The notes under the pieces: generated by a model
Database searches by the model: none
The model's input: the letters and a program-made list of their open reading frames with translations, nothing else
Told to the model about the DNA's origin: nothing
Part shown: one piece after another, positions 34,917-46,127 of the stretch
Numbering within the stretch: the first letter of the stretch is position 1
Layout of the letters: each line of letters opens with the position of its first letter
Position numbers and translations under genes: made by a program
Assembly: GCA_051294375.1 (NCBI GenBank)
Contig: CM119268.1
Location: forward strand, 4,503,162 to 4,567,161
DNA: 64,000 nt
Direction: 5' to 3'
DNA from: Paraspadella gotoi
Lineage: Eukaryota; Chaetognatha

Positions 34917-35965
34917 GCATCGTCGCCGACGCCATAGAAGTTGTCGTCGTCGTCGTCGTCTTCGTCGTCGCCCTTCCCGTCACCGTCGCCGCGTTCATCA
35001 GCAGCGGCAGGAGAAAGAAAGGCAGGAACCGCTTCAGCCACGGCGGACGAAAATCTGACGCTGCTCGTTTCCTTCTGACGAAAGATTCGCTCGATTTTGG
35101 GTGAGAGAGAGAGCGAGTGACGGGGTGAGTGAAAAAGTGAGTGCGAGACAGAGGGTGGGGAAGAGCGAAGGGGGAACAAGAACGAGGAATTAGAGTCTCG
35201 TTAGAGTGGACGGGAAAACGTAGCTGTTGGTGTTGTTTTTGTTGTTGTTGTTGTTGTTGTCCTCTTTTCACTCCGAATTCGTTCCCGTCATTTTCTCTCT
35301 GACTTTGAGATTCTTCTTCCTCCTTCACACGTTTTTCTCTTTGTTCCCTCATTCGTTGTTGTTGTAGTTTTAGTTGTTGTTCTTCTTCTTCCCCCGTCTT
35401 TTCTTCTTCTCCGGCCACGCCCACTCGATCAGCGTCGATTACGAAGGCGGATTCGATATCGTATCGGTTTTTCGATACGAACGCTTCGTCGTCCTCATCG
35501 TCGTCGTCGTCGTCGTCGTCGTCTACACGAATTTCGACGCCGCAATTTTTCATTCGAGAGAGGGAACCAAAAAGCGCGCTGGTTTTAGTGAGTGGCGACG
35601 CCGGGTCCATTGCGGCGTCGTCTTCGAGGTCAGTCGTCGATTGAACTCTTCGGGCGCCGTCCGTCCCTGAAACTGATTTCGGCGCCGCTAGTTCCGACAG
35701 AGTTGCTAATTCCACTGGCGCCGAAAGTTCCATCGGCTGGAAAAATTCCACCGGCGCCGTAAACTCGACTCGACCTTCGGCGCCGCGAATCGGAGAATCG
35801 GAGGGAACGCCGGACGACGATGTCGACGTCGGCGGCGTCGGCGGCGACGTCGGCAAAGTTCTCGCCGGTGCAGACGCGTGACCGGAATTTCTGAATCCGA
35901 GATTCGCCGAATTCCCTTCAGACCGAAGGAAGATTGAGTTCTCAGCCTGGGGTTCGTGTGACGGC

Positions 35966-35996
<31 letters not shown>

Positions 35997-37351
35997 GCGA
36001 CGATGGCGGCGAAAATGTCATCCGACGCTTCGATCCTCGAATTCGATGAGATGAGAGAGAGATAGAGGCACTGCTGCTACTTCTGCTGCTGCTTCTGATG
36101 CTTCTGCCATTGCTTCTAATGCTGCTGATGCTTCTCATGCTGCGGCTGCGGCTGCTTCTAATGTTGCTGCTGCTTCTGATTTTGCTTCGGTTGCTGTAGC
36201 TGTTTTGGTAGTTGACCTTGTTATTGTTGCTGCTTTTAATGCTGTTGTTGTTTTTAACATTGTTGGTATTGTGTTCGTTTTTAATGTCGTCGTCGTCGTT
36301 GTTGTTGTTGTTGTTGNNNNNNNNNNTGTTGTTGTTGTTGTTGTTGTTGTTGTTGTCAAGCGATGACAGTTCGGCGACGATTCGAAAATTTGTGAAGGAA
36401 ATAAACGGCGAAGCTGACATGACATGACATGACATTAAAGGTTTTGAGGAATTATTTGAGCGAGAGAGAGACGCGTTGTTGTAGATGTTATTGTTGTTTT
36501 TGCGATATTTTTCGATTCTGTAGAAGTTGTTCTTGTTCTTGTTTTTGTTTTTGTTTCTCTTTTTAAAGTATTTGAGCGAAAGTTTAAAATGGTTCGAGTT
36601 TGATAATTGACTTTTAATTTGATCTAAGTTCGAATTTTCAGAATCTTTAACTCGATTCAAATTCGGCATTTTACCGAGATCTCTGACCAAACGTTCAGAT
36701 GGATTAAACTTTGCATTTTTAACGCGATCTCTGACCAAACGTTCAGACGGAACAAACTTTGTATTTTTAATGGGATCTCTGACCGAACGTTCAGCCAGAT
36801 TAAACTTTGTATTTTTAACGGGATGTCGGATTAAACATTTTGCCAGATTCAACTTTAGATTTTTAAAAGGATCTCCGATTGTATGTTCAGCTGTATTTAA
36901 CATTATATTTTTAATGGTATCTCGGATAAAAAATTCTGCATTATCCAACTTTGGATTTTTAATGGTATCTGTCATTGAACATTCTGCCGGATTCAACTTT
37001 GAATTTTTATTAGAATCTCTAATCGTACTTTCTGAGGAATTTATTGTAGCATTTTTAGCTGGATCTCTGATCGAACATTCTGCCGGATTTAACTTTGAAT
37101 TTTTAACGGGATCTCTGATCACAAAATCTGCCGGATTCAACTTAGCATTTTTAGCGCGATCTCTGATCGAACGTTTTGCCGGTTCCGAGATCAGGCTGGG
37201 CTTCCGGTCGAGCCAAGTCTTTGCGAAGAAACGATGATTGGTCGGGCTTGAAAATTGATTGGTTTGGAGTTGCGATTGATTGGTAGGGCGTTGTAATTCT
37301 CGTGCTGCGTTTTTTTGATTGGCGAAGAAACGAAACGGATAATTATTGTGC

Positions 37352-37425
<74 letters not shown>

Positions 37426-37578
37426 CGATGATGATGATGATGTCGACGACGACGACGACGACGACGACGAAGACGTTAGATGAATCCAACTGTTTTTGCA
37501 GTCGAGTTGAGTTGAGCTTTGATTGGTGAGTGCGATAGAAGACAGAAGAGGTGCAGAGCGATAAGACGACGATGACGA

Positions 37579-37623
<45 letters not shown>

Positions 37624-38547
37624 AGAAGAAGAAGAAGAATAATGGGAAGAAGTTAATGAGGTCTTAGAGTCCATATCTTCGTCGTCGTCGTCAACCGAGC
37701 CCGCCGTATGAGGGCGCCGAGGCGCCGCCGAGTTCCATGGCGCCGTTTGGCGTCTAAGTTCGGCGTCGATTTTTGAAGATGGCGTCGTTGTCGAGGCGAA
37801 GGTTAGGTTGTTGTTGTTGCAGTTTTTGTTGTTGTTGTCGTCGTCGTCGTGAGCTGAGGCGAATCGTTGACGCTTAGGGGTCAACTCTTCGACCTCGTCA
37901 AGTCGACAACGTCTACCGTCGTCGTCGTTATCGTCATCGTCGTCGTCGTCGTTTCCTTGTTTGCGTCTTTCTTTTAGCTTGACTTTCTTCGTGAGGATAT
38001 TGTTAATTCGCGAGTGTACACGTCCGGCTCTATGATTAGGAGGGTTAAGTTGATACGCGTAGGAGCTACTACTGCTAATAGTGTATTGAATAGAAATATT
38101 GTTGTTTGCGTTGCTATGACGATACGCTAGATTACGTGAGTCGAAAGAATCGAAATTGATTATTGATGCGCGGAGAGGAGGGGGAGGAAGAGGAAGAGGA
38201 GGAGAGGAAGAAGAGGAGGAAGGAGATGAAAAAACTGAAGGAGAAAATTGAGAAGAAGCAGAATTGTCAATTTTGCGACAAATTCGATCGGGAAAACCCG
38301 GATGTAAGAAGACTCGTCGTTGTTGTTGTTGTCGTTTGGTTCGACGATCGCCGGCGTCGACGGAGGCGGGACACGCCCACCGGAAGTCAGAGCCGACGAC
38401 GCCGTCCCCTCGCGGTCGAGCCGGCGGGGCTGGTGAGGCCGATGAGGAGGAGGAGGAGGAGGAGGCAGAGAAGGTGAGTAAACGCTTTTGAGTATGAAAG
38501 GAAAGTCTGCGTCTTGGGGGAGAACGATGCAGGCGACGAAAATGCAT
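33202..38547 (-). CDS. Giant low-complexity open reading frame, 1,781 codons, function unknown
   Basis: Uninterrupted minus-strand frame. The ATG at 38547 is the first Met after an in-frame TAA (38560-38562) and has A at -3. Rough order of regions: basic Ser/Pro-rich start; poly-Ser tracts near residues 303-330 and 370-400; about eleven 16-residue repeats (IRDPxKNxKLNPAExS) at about 455-633; poly-Asn near 731-750, holding a 10-N gap; Ser/Arg-rich stretch near 783-823; Ala/Pro/Glu-rich APVE repeats; Asp-rich tract; poly-Gln near 1095-1108; a hydrophobic segment WLKRFLPFFLLPLLM near 1168-1184; Thr-rich stretch to about 1220; a very charged Lys/Glu/Arg/Asp region with DEIKDRER octapeptides; an Asp run; and a less biased tail ending near EKPKLLPRVNWTKIRSRR. 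No catalytic domain is recognisable. It may be one large exon of a disordered or extracellular protein. Trinucleotide repeats do keep frames open artificially, but the 16-residue repeats and the non-repetitive parts also stay open. Confidence 0.55.
36317..36326. other. 10-N gap inside a (GTT)n run
   Basis: GTT periodicity before and after the gap is in register only if the missing length is 1 modulo 3. Ten satisfies this, so the long frame is preserved across the gap as assembled. Confidence 0.9.
36650..37185 (-). repeat. 48-bp tandem repeat encoding 16-residue units
   Basis: About eleven diverged 48-bp units of plus-strand type GATCTCTGATCGAACATTCT followed by GCCGGATTCAACTT and TTTTTA. They lie in the frame of the long ORF and keep conserved Arg-Asp-Pro, Lys-Asn and Asn-x-Ala-Glu positions. 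Confidence 0.85.
37352..37438. repeat. (GAT)n trinucleotide array in the long ORF
   Basis: About 29 near-perfect GAT units encoding poly-Ser on the minus strand. A similar GAC/GAT array is at about 37565-37640. Confidence 0.95.
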
Positions 38548-39140
38548 TCTTATTTTCTTTTATAGTTTTATGTTTTTTAAAAAAAAGATCAATAATATAA
38601 TTTTCCTTGGCTTTTATTTTTTGGTCTGTTTTTTTTTTTTTTTGTTTTTTTTAGTTTTGTTTTTTGTTTTTTGCTTAGTTCTTAAAAATGCTTCTTTTTC
38701 CCTCTGGCGGTCGAATTTTCTCTTCTTGTGAAATGGGTTTTTTTTTCTTTTTGTTTTTGTTTTTTGCTTTTTTTACTTTCGTTGGGTGTTTATATCGGTT
38801 TTTTTTAGTTCCTCTTCTCCCTTCCTTTTTTTGATCGGCTTTCCTCTCCCTCTTTTTCTCTCACTCTCTCTCTCTCTCTCGCTCTCTCGCTCTCCCTCTA
38901 GCTTTCCCGGTTTCCCACGCCGGACGATGGATCCGTCTCCTTCCCTGTCATCGTTGGTCTCTCGTCTCCTTTTCAGGTGGGGACCCGATCGAGCATTTCT
39001 CTCTCCTCTTCGCCCGACAGATCTTAAAGAGCGGGGCCGTATAGGAGAGGAACAGAGTTTGTCGCAAAATCTGGAATGGAGGGAGGGAGAGGGAGTGATG
39101 AGAGAGGGTAGGAAAAAGAGATTGAGAAGGGGGGGATGAA
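38548..39140. other. Upstream region of the long ORF (T-rich)
   Basis: Long T runs on the plus strand. On the minus strand CTATAAAAG (38557-38565) is a good TATA match, but it is only about 10 bases before the ATG, so it cannot be the usual core promoter for that start. I see no other promoter signal. Confidence 0.4.
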
Positions 39141-39157
39141 GAAAGGGGAAGAGAGAG

Positions 39158-39187
39158 AGAAAGAGAGAGAGAGAAGAGAGTAGAGAG

Positions 39188-39219
<32 letters not shown>

Positions 39220-39231
39220 ATGAGAGAGAGA

Positions 39232-39264
<33 letters not shown>

Positions 39265-39290
39265 AGAGAGAGAGACGAGAGGAGAGAGAG
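39158..39290. repeat. (GA)n array
   Basis: Interrupted GA array of about 130 bp. Confidence 0.93.
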
Positions 39291-39442
39291 ATAGCACGCA
39301 GACGAGGCACGAGGCCATGAAGCAGAATTAAGTCTTTGGAAAAAAGAATAAAAGAAAAAAATGTATGTAGTTTAACCAAATAATAAAGGAAAAGAGCAGT
39401 CTGCGAAAAAAGCAAATATTACTCGGGAGGAAAGGGAAAATA

Positions 39443-39541
39443 NNNNNNNNNNNNNNNNNNNNNNNNNAGAGAGAGAGAAGAGAGGACGAGAGAGAGAAAG
39501 AGAGAAGAGAGCAGAGAGATGAGAGAGCACGAGAGAGAGAG
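39443..39541. other. 25-N gap followed by (GA)n array
   Basis: Exactly 25 N (39443-39467), directly followed by GA repeat. Confidence 0.95.
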
Positions 39542-39730
39542 AATTAAAATCGTTCCCTGGTAAGCGGAGGGCAAAAAATGGGACGAGAATTTTCTTGTTT
39601 ATTTTGAAAAAAAAGAGGAAAAATTTAAAAAATTTTCGCTGTTTTGTTGTTCGCTCTGTCTCCCTCTTTTTGAACTGGAAAGTGTGAATTTATATAAGTT
39701 GGGGGCTGGTTTGAATAAACAGAAGAAAAG

Positions 39731-39736
39731 AGAGAG

Positions 39737-39768
<32 letters not shown>

Positions 39769-39907
39769 TGAGAAGAGAGAGAGAGAGGAGAGAAGAGAGA
39801 AGAGAGAGAGAGAGAGAGAGCTCTCCATTGTCTCTAAGCTGTCACTGCCTCCCCCCTTTCTGATCTCATATTTTCACTCTCGGGGCGAAGTCTTTCCACC
39901 TCTCTTA

Positions 39908-39939
<32 letters not shown>

Positions 39940-39940
39940 A

Positions 39941-39985
<45 letters not shown>
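39731..39985. repeat. (GA)n array followed by inverted (CT)n array
   Basis: GA at about 39731-39820 and CT at about 39906-39985, inverted relative to each other around an 85-bp spacer, as at 18.0-18.35 kb. Confidence 0.9.
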
Positions 39986-39988
<3 letters not shown>

Positions 39989-40325
39989 TCTGCTCTTCCT
40001 TTTCTTATCCCCCCTTCTCAATCTTTTTTCCTCCCTCTCTCTACTCACTCCATCCTATATCTGAAACTCATTTATCAAAGTCAGAGAGAAGTTTGAACCG
40101 CGAAGGAGAATCTTAATCAAACATTAGTGATTCGATTCGCGGACTTTTTTTTTTGTTTCGTTCTATTTTCGTTGTCGTCGCTTTTATCATTTTTGGCACT
40201 GTTTTTCGAACGCGCCCCATGCCTGTTTCTAAATAATGAACTTATTTTTAACCTAAAATCTAAACCATGATCTGTTACCAAATTCAAGAGCCATTCCCTA
40301 ATCATAATCTCTTACGCTGATGCCT

Positions 40326-40406
40326 AGTCTAATCTCTAATCTCTAATATCCAATCTCTAAACTCTAATCTCTAATCTCTAATCTCTAATCTCTAATATCT
40401 AACCCT
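40326..40406. repeat. 7-bp repeat CTAATCT, about ten units
   Basis: Tandem TCTCTAA/TAATCTC heptamers with a few variants. Not a canonical telomere repeat. Confidence 0.85.
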
Positions 40407-40914
40407 TTACCTCCAAACCAAATTATTAACCAATGGATTCACCAGATGTCTACCCACTCTCCTCTCATCCTTCTTCTCTTGACTCTCTCCCTCCACTTCC
40501 TTTTAACTTCCGATCACGTGACTCAATTTGATCTCTCTCACCCTCACGCCCCCACCTCCCTCTCCCCCTGTCTCCACACTCCCCCTTCCGCGCCAGATAT
40601 AATCGATTCCTCTTTATTTCTTTGTTAAAAACTTATATCTGTACATAACAACATAGATTATAATCTGAATTTAGTCGATTTTCCCCATTCTCGCGCTGAA
40701 GGCAGACAGAAAGTCTCTCAAAAAAGTGCTTTGACGTTTTGCCGATGTCTAAGCCTGCATTCGTAGTACCAAGTGCATAAAAGAAATGTAGAAAAACGTT
40801 TTTAAGTAAAACTTTTTAATTTAATTATAGCCAATTTTAGTAGAAAGAAATTTGTTTTAAAAATATGGTTTGTAAAAGCAACAGTGACGAAATAATAACA
40901 AGTAACGTTACAAG

Positions 40915-41045
40915 TGTCGTCTTCGTCGTCGTCGTTATCGTCATCATTGTCGTCATCCTCGTCATCGTCGTTGTCGTTATCGTCATCATTGTCGTCATCC
41001 TCGTCATCGTCGTTGTCGTTATCGTCGTGGTCATCGTCGTTCCCG
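40915..41045. repeat. 42-bp GTC/ATC-rich tandem repeat
   Basis: A 42-bp unit beginning GTCGTTATCGTCATCATTG is present about two and a half times. Being a multiple of 3, it keeps frames open on both strands. Confidence 0.88.
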
Positions 41046-41461
41046 AGAGACATATTGTTCTCGTTCGACCGTCCGCGTTTCCTCATTCGTTTCCCAAAGA
41101 CAAAAAAGGGAATTTGTCGATTTCAGACGGAAGCTGCCTTCCCGACCGCGAGAGGCTGCTGGTTATGTCACCCGCGAGGATAAATATCACCGGGCGAGGA
41201 TAGTTATCGCTCGAGCAGAAGGTTGAATTCTGCTTCGAGAATTTTTCTTTTTAAGTTTTTTTCTGTTTTTGTTTTACTTTTACGTTTTTTTTTTATTTTC
41301 TTTGTTCCTTTTTCTTTCTTTTTTTACTTTTTTTTTCTTTTTTCTTTTTTGTTTTTTATCTTTTCTTTGTTTCGCGCATCTTTTTCATTTTATCTTTTCC
41401 TTTTTTTTTTTATAGTTTTCCTATCTCCTTTTTTATTTTTCCTTTCTTTCTTTCCATTCTT

Positions 41462-41811
41462 TCTCTCTTTCTGTCTTTCTTTCTTTCTTTCTTTCTNNNN
41501 NNNNNNNNNNNNNNNNNNNNNNNNNNNNNNNNNNNNNNNNNNNNNNNNNNNNNNNNNNNNNNNNNNNNNNNNNNNNNNNNNNNNNNNNNNNNNNNNNNNN
41601 NNNNNNNNNNNNNNNNNNNNNNNNNNNNNNNNNNNNNNNNNNNNNNNNNNNNNNNNNNNNNNNNNNNNNNNNNNNNNNNNNNNNNNNNNNNNNNNNNNNN
41701 NNNNNNNNNNNNNNNNNNNNNNNNNNNNNNNNNNNNNNNNNNNNNNNNNNNNNNNNNNNNNNNNNNNNNNNNNNNNNNNNNNNNNNNNNNNNNNNNNCTC
41801 TCTCTCTCTCC
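41462..41811. other. (TTTC)n array, 301-N gap, (CT)n end
   Basis: TTTC repeats run into the gap 41497-41797; CT repeats come out. The array type changes across the gap. Confidence 0.95.
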
Positions 41812-41834
41812 TCAATTCCATTGTTTCTTCAGCG

Positions 41835-42072
41835 AATGTTTTTGACAAATGCAAACCGGCGCGGCGCCATAATACCATGGGGCGCGGATGGAACTTGGCG
41901 TCGAATCTCTTCTCCGACGCTGTTCTCGCGGAAAACGGCGCGCCGTTGTCTCGTCCTACTCTATAGCGGCGCCTTTTTAACTTTTTTGACGCCGGTTTAT
42001 GACGGAATTCCCCGCGTTGACGACATAAACTCTGTTCCGGAGCCGTATTAATGAGCGCTCTCTGTAGCGAAC
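41835..42072. other. CpG-rich segment with several GGCGCC sites
   Basis: GC- and CpG-rich stretch with GGCGCGGCGCC and GGCGCGCC words; open in a 76-codon plus frame (41821-42051). It could be an exon or promoter, but there is no convincing splice or start signal. Confidence 0.35.
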
Positions 42073-42092
42073 GGCGTCTTTCTCTCTCTACA

Positions 42093-42213
<121 letters not shown>

Positions 42214-42295
42214 GGTCTTCTCGACCAACTGCAGCGGATTCTCCCCTCCCCAGGCGAAATTCCCTATCTAAGTTCGAGAGAAACAGAGAGAGTAA

Positions 42296-42325
42296 AGAAA
42301 GAAATAAAAAGAAAGAGAGAAAGAG

Positions 42326-42387
<62 letters not shown>

Positions 42388-42388
42388 T
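42296..42388. repeat. (GAAA)n tetranucleotide array
   Basis: Imperfect GAGA/GAAA start followed by about 18 GAAA units. Confidence 0.95.
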
Positions 42389-42499
42389 AAAAAAATTAAG
42401 AGAGAGACAAAGAGAGACTGAGAGAAAGACGAAAGTAGAAATGGCCGAAAAAAGGAGAGAGAAAGAGCATCAGTTATTCAGGAATGAAGAACGTCTATG

Positions 42500-43190
42500 A
42501 ACGTAACTCTATGAAAAAAGAAAAGACATAAAAAACAAGAACCGGCAAATTCGTGAATTATGCCCTTTTGAATTTCTGGTCACGCGATTACGTTCCCAGG
42601 TAATCATGCGAATGCGCAAGTATGATACATATTGCTCATTGAAGTTCTTATGATACCATAACCTGTCTTCAAAATCTGAATTAAATTGATTAATTAAATT
42701 AAATTAAATTGATCGCAACAATGAAATCGTCTTCGGTCGAAACAATTATCGGCGAAGACTTGTACCGCATTCCAGGATAAACAATTCGTGGGATTGGAAG
42801 AGATAGCGGTTTAACCATTAAGGTGTGCCAGACCTGTCCAATGTGTCCATGTTTCTTCTTATATTGGTGACATTCTGGTTACCAAGGCAGGTTCAATTTG
42901 TTGATATTCTTTCATCGATGCATTTTCCAATGATCACGTTACAAGTGTGAAACATTTGCGTACTTGTTAGTTGTTACGCAAAAATAAACCTTCATAATCA
43001 TAATTCGATTCAATTCGATTCGATAATCATATTTCGATTGACTAATTCTCTAACTTTCCCTCGATTGTTCTTTTGTTATTTTCGCTGACACGGAAAGAAC
43101 CAAGAATTTAAGCGACTAGTAGAGCTCCCTTTGGTTTTTTAAAGAAACTATAAAAAAAAATGAAAGAGGAAATTGCGATGCGGTGCGTGT
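42500..43190. other. Unique sequence, no gene seen
   Basis: Non-repetitive AT-rich DNA with no frame over about 60 codons. CAAAAATAAACC at about 42980 is a possible poly(A) signal. Confidence 0.5.
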
Positions 43191-43320
43191 CGCGTCACGT
43201 ACCGCATCGGAATTCGACTCGTCGAACGCTCATTGGCCCCGCCACCGCGTGACTTATCTCGGTAGTCACGTGATCACTCGAAAATACACGTGATGAGAGA
43301 GTCACTGCGCCGCAACACAT
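43188..43320. promoter_or_regulatory. Candidate promoter: CCAAT, GC box, two CACGTG E-boxes
   Basis: In about 130 bp: CATTGGCCCCGCC (inverted CCAAT at 43232 next to a GC-rich box), GTCACGTGATC at 43265 and CACGTGATG at 43287. CpG-rich relative to its AT-rich flanks. No first exon can be assigned on either side. Confidence 0.4.
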
Positions 43321-43719
43321 TAGAATCACCGTTCTTTTTAAATAATGTTTATGGCCTGACAAACGGAGTCGATTATCCGCACGACGAAAAATTATTATCT
43401 TTATTATCATTATTATTATTAATTTATTATCCTTAACCTAGCATAATATTTCTATTAAAAACTCAATATAATGATTAAAACGAAATTCATTTCCTTTTTT
43501 TAAAATTTCCCCCCTGAAATCAAAAAAGGCGATAATCAAATTGGATTTTTACGGAAAAAAAAAAGATTAAGTTTCCGCTGAGAAACGAGGAAAAATTGAC
43601 TGCGGAGACGAAAGAGTATTTGATTATTTTGATTATGATTATAATTAATAATTATTTTCGCGGACTAACAATTAAGATTAGGTTAAGATGCAAGGTATTT
43701 TTTTTTCTTCAGTGAAAGG

Positions 43720-43800
43720 AGATTATGATGGCGATGGTTATGATGTTGATGTTGATGATGATGATGATAATATAGATGATGTGATGATATATATGAAGAT
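43720..43800. repeat. GATGAT-rich short repeat
   Basis: GATGTTGATGATGATGATG-like sequence of about 70 bp. Confidence 0.75.
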
Positions 43801-43971
43801 CAAGCGGAAAATAAATACTTAATCTTGAGACAGAAACAGTGAAGAAAAAAAAAACAAAACATGGACGCAAAAGAGACGAAAACAAATAAATCTCTACCTT
43901 GTTTTGGAATCTCTTGGGAAAGCTTAAGTCTTTGCAGACCCGACTCAACGTCTGTAATCAGATTACTCGCT

Positions 43972-44160
43972 TTCTCTCTCCCTCTCTCTCTCTTCTCTCC
44001 TCTCTCTCTCTCTACCTCTCTCTCTCTCTCTCTCAGGAGAGGAGCGAGGCTGCCAATACAACTTGAACTGTCGTACAAATCGCCTCTCTCTCTCTCTCTC
44101 TCTACTCTCTCTCTCTCTACTCCCTCTCTCTCTCTCTCTCTACTATCTCTCCTCTCGTCT
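43972..44160. repeat. Interrupted (CT)n arrays
   Basis: CT arrays at about 43972-44035 and 44083-44160 around a short GC-rich spacer. Confidence 0.92.
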
Positions 44161-44408
44161 TCCTCCTCTATTTTAGGCATATTTTTGTTAGCAGATTTTT
44201 TCCTCCTTTTTAGTTTTATACCCTTTTTTTTTCTGTGGATGAAATATAAAATTCGCGCTTGCAATGGTTTTTATAGGTTATAGGTTTTTATTCATAATTT
44301 CTTTTTTTTTTTAGTGAAACCGGAATTCATATTATTTTTTGTCTTCGCTAAAGTGGGTGGAAGCTCGAGAGAGTGATAGATTGAGTGAGAGAGGCAGAGA
44401 CGGAGAAG

Positions 44409-44410
<2 letters not shown>

Positions 44411-44461
<51 letters not shown>
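44411..44461. repeat. (GA)n microsatellite
   Basis: About 50 bp of pure GA. Confidence 0.96.
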
Positions 44462-44463
<2 letters not shown>

Positions 44464-44923
44464 AACGCGATTTCTTCTTTTTGACTCGCGCCATCTTTCA
44501 CTTTTTTATTCCTTTTTCCTTTTCTCTTTTTTCCTTTCTCCCTTTTTTTTTATGGATCCAAACCGAAATATCTTCTTTTTTTTCGCTTGGCTGACATCGG
44601 TGGGTGAATTGTTTTAGCCTCTTCTTCCAGATATTTTGTTTTTGTCTCTCTTTCCGTCTGTTTTGCTGTCTCTGTGTCTCACTCTGCAATCTGCATGTCT
44701 AATTATTTCTGTCTTTCTATCTTTCTGGGCCTAGTTCCGTACATCTGTACTTCTTGTACTCTTATCGTCTTAGTAGTTCTTTCCGTCATTTCCTTTGCTT
44801 CCATTTTTCTCTCTCAAAAAACACGCTTGTCTAAACAACCAACTGACAATTATCTCTTTTCCTAACAAATTTTTCCTCCCGTATTGTTTCCCTGCCAGAT
44901 ACGCCTGATCGGCACAAAAAAGG

Positions 44924-45026
<103 letters not shown>

Positions 45027-45084
45027 AAAGGCAGACGTTTTAACGAGAGAATGAAGAGCGTTTCCGATAACGAAGCCGATCTAT

Positions 45085-45455
45085 CGTTGTCGAGGCTTGA
45101 TTTTTTTGTCGCGGCTTGATTCGTTGTCAGAGCTTTATTCTTTGTCACAGGACGATTCGTTGTTGAAGCTTGATACATTGGGGCAGCTTGATTCATTGTC
45201 ACAGCTCTACTCTTTTTCTGGGCGATATTCGTTGTTGCGGCTAGATTCATTGTTACAGCTTGATTCCTTGAACAGCTTTATTTGTTGTAGCAGATTAATT
45301 TATTGTTGCAGCTTGATTCTTTGTTTCGGCTTGATTCGTTGTCGCGAACAGATTCGTTGTCGCGACCATATTCGTCATCACGATTACATTCGTTGTCGCG
45401 GCTCGATTCGTTGTCGCGGCTCGATTCGTTGTCGCGGCTCGATTCGTTGTCGCCA
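45085..45455. repeat. 15-bp minisatellite (GATTCGTTGTCGCGG)
   Basis: About 25 units, almost identical near 45340-45455 and increasingly diverged toward 45085. Minus-strand frames give TTNRAATTNRAA or DNESSRDNESSR peptides that switch frame at indels. The homogeneity gradient suggests growth at one end. Confidence 0.92.
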
Positions 45456-45769
45456 GAGAAAAACAATCAGGACTTTGAGTGGAAGTGGAAGTGAGATAGG
45501 GAGGACCGATTGAGGGGAATGTGGGAAGACCGTTGGTGGCGGACGGAGGGGGAAACCGTTCGGGAGAGAGAAATGGGGCATAAGTTAATTGATTAATTGT
45601 TTTTTTTATGTATGTTTTTTTAAATGAAAAAATAAGGATCTTCGTCATCATCATCTCTATCATCGATATCATCATCATCTTCATCATCTCAATCGCCGTC
45701 CACGTCATACCTATTCTATTTGCGCTTCTGTACTCGAGAATAACGACTTTTTGACATAAAATCGATTGG

Positions 45770-46127
45770 CGCGCGGAACACGAATCACGTGAACGGTCAC
45801 GTGATCCAAACCCCAGTCGACGCGCCAACGAATTTCACGTTTTACTCCAATGGAATTCAGATTAATATCGATTACGGAATTTCAAAGGATTTTGTGAGAA
45901 TCCTGACTAACTTTATAAAGATAAAATACAAGTCGATTTAAACTTTTTGCCCTTGTTATTGATTTTGGAACTTAATGAAACCTTTCCATCCAAAACCCAA
46001 TAAAAGCTGTCAAGTCTGTCACGTGATCGGACGACGAGTGACGGGTGAACGAAGGAGATCTGTCACGTGATCGGACGACGAGTGACACGTGAACGAAGGT
46101 TGACGCGCGACGTCACCGCTTTTCAAG
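45770..46127 (+). promoter_or_regulatory. Candidate promoter with five CACGTG E-boxes and a duplicated 44-bp module
   Basis: CACGTG at 45786, 45798, 46020, 46064 and 46086. The sequence TGTCACGTGATCGGACGACG is present twice, 44 bp apart, each followed by AGTGACNNGTGAACGAAGG. Next comes CGCGACGTCACCG, CRE-like, and then CAAGATGGCCGAC with an ATG at 46128. CpG-rich against an AT-rich background. In animals CACGTG sites are bound by bHLH-ZIP factors such as USF, MITF or Myc/Max; which one would act here is unknown. Confidence 0.5.

Noticed and set aside
40326-40406. Interstitial telomere
   Set aside because: CTAATCT/AGATTAG heptamers are not TTAGGG, TTAGG or TTTAGGG.
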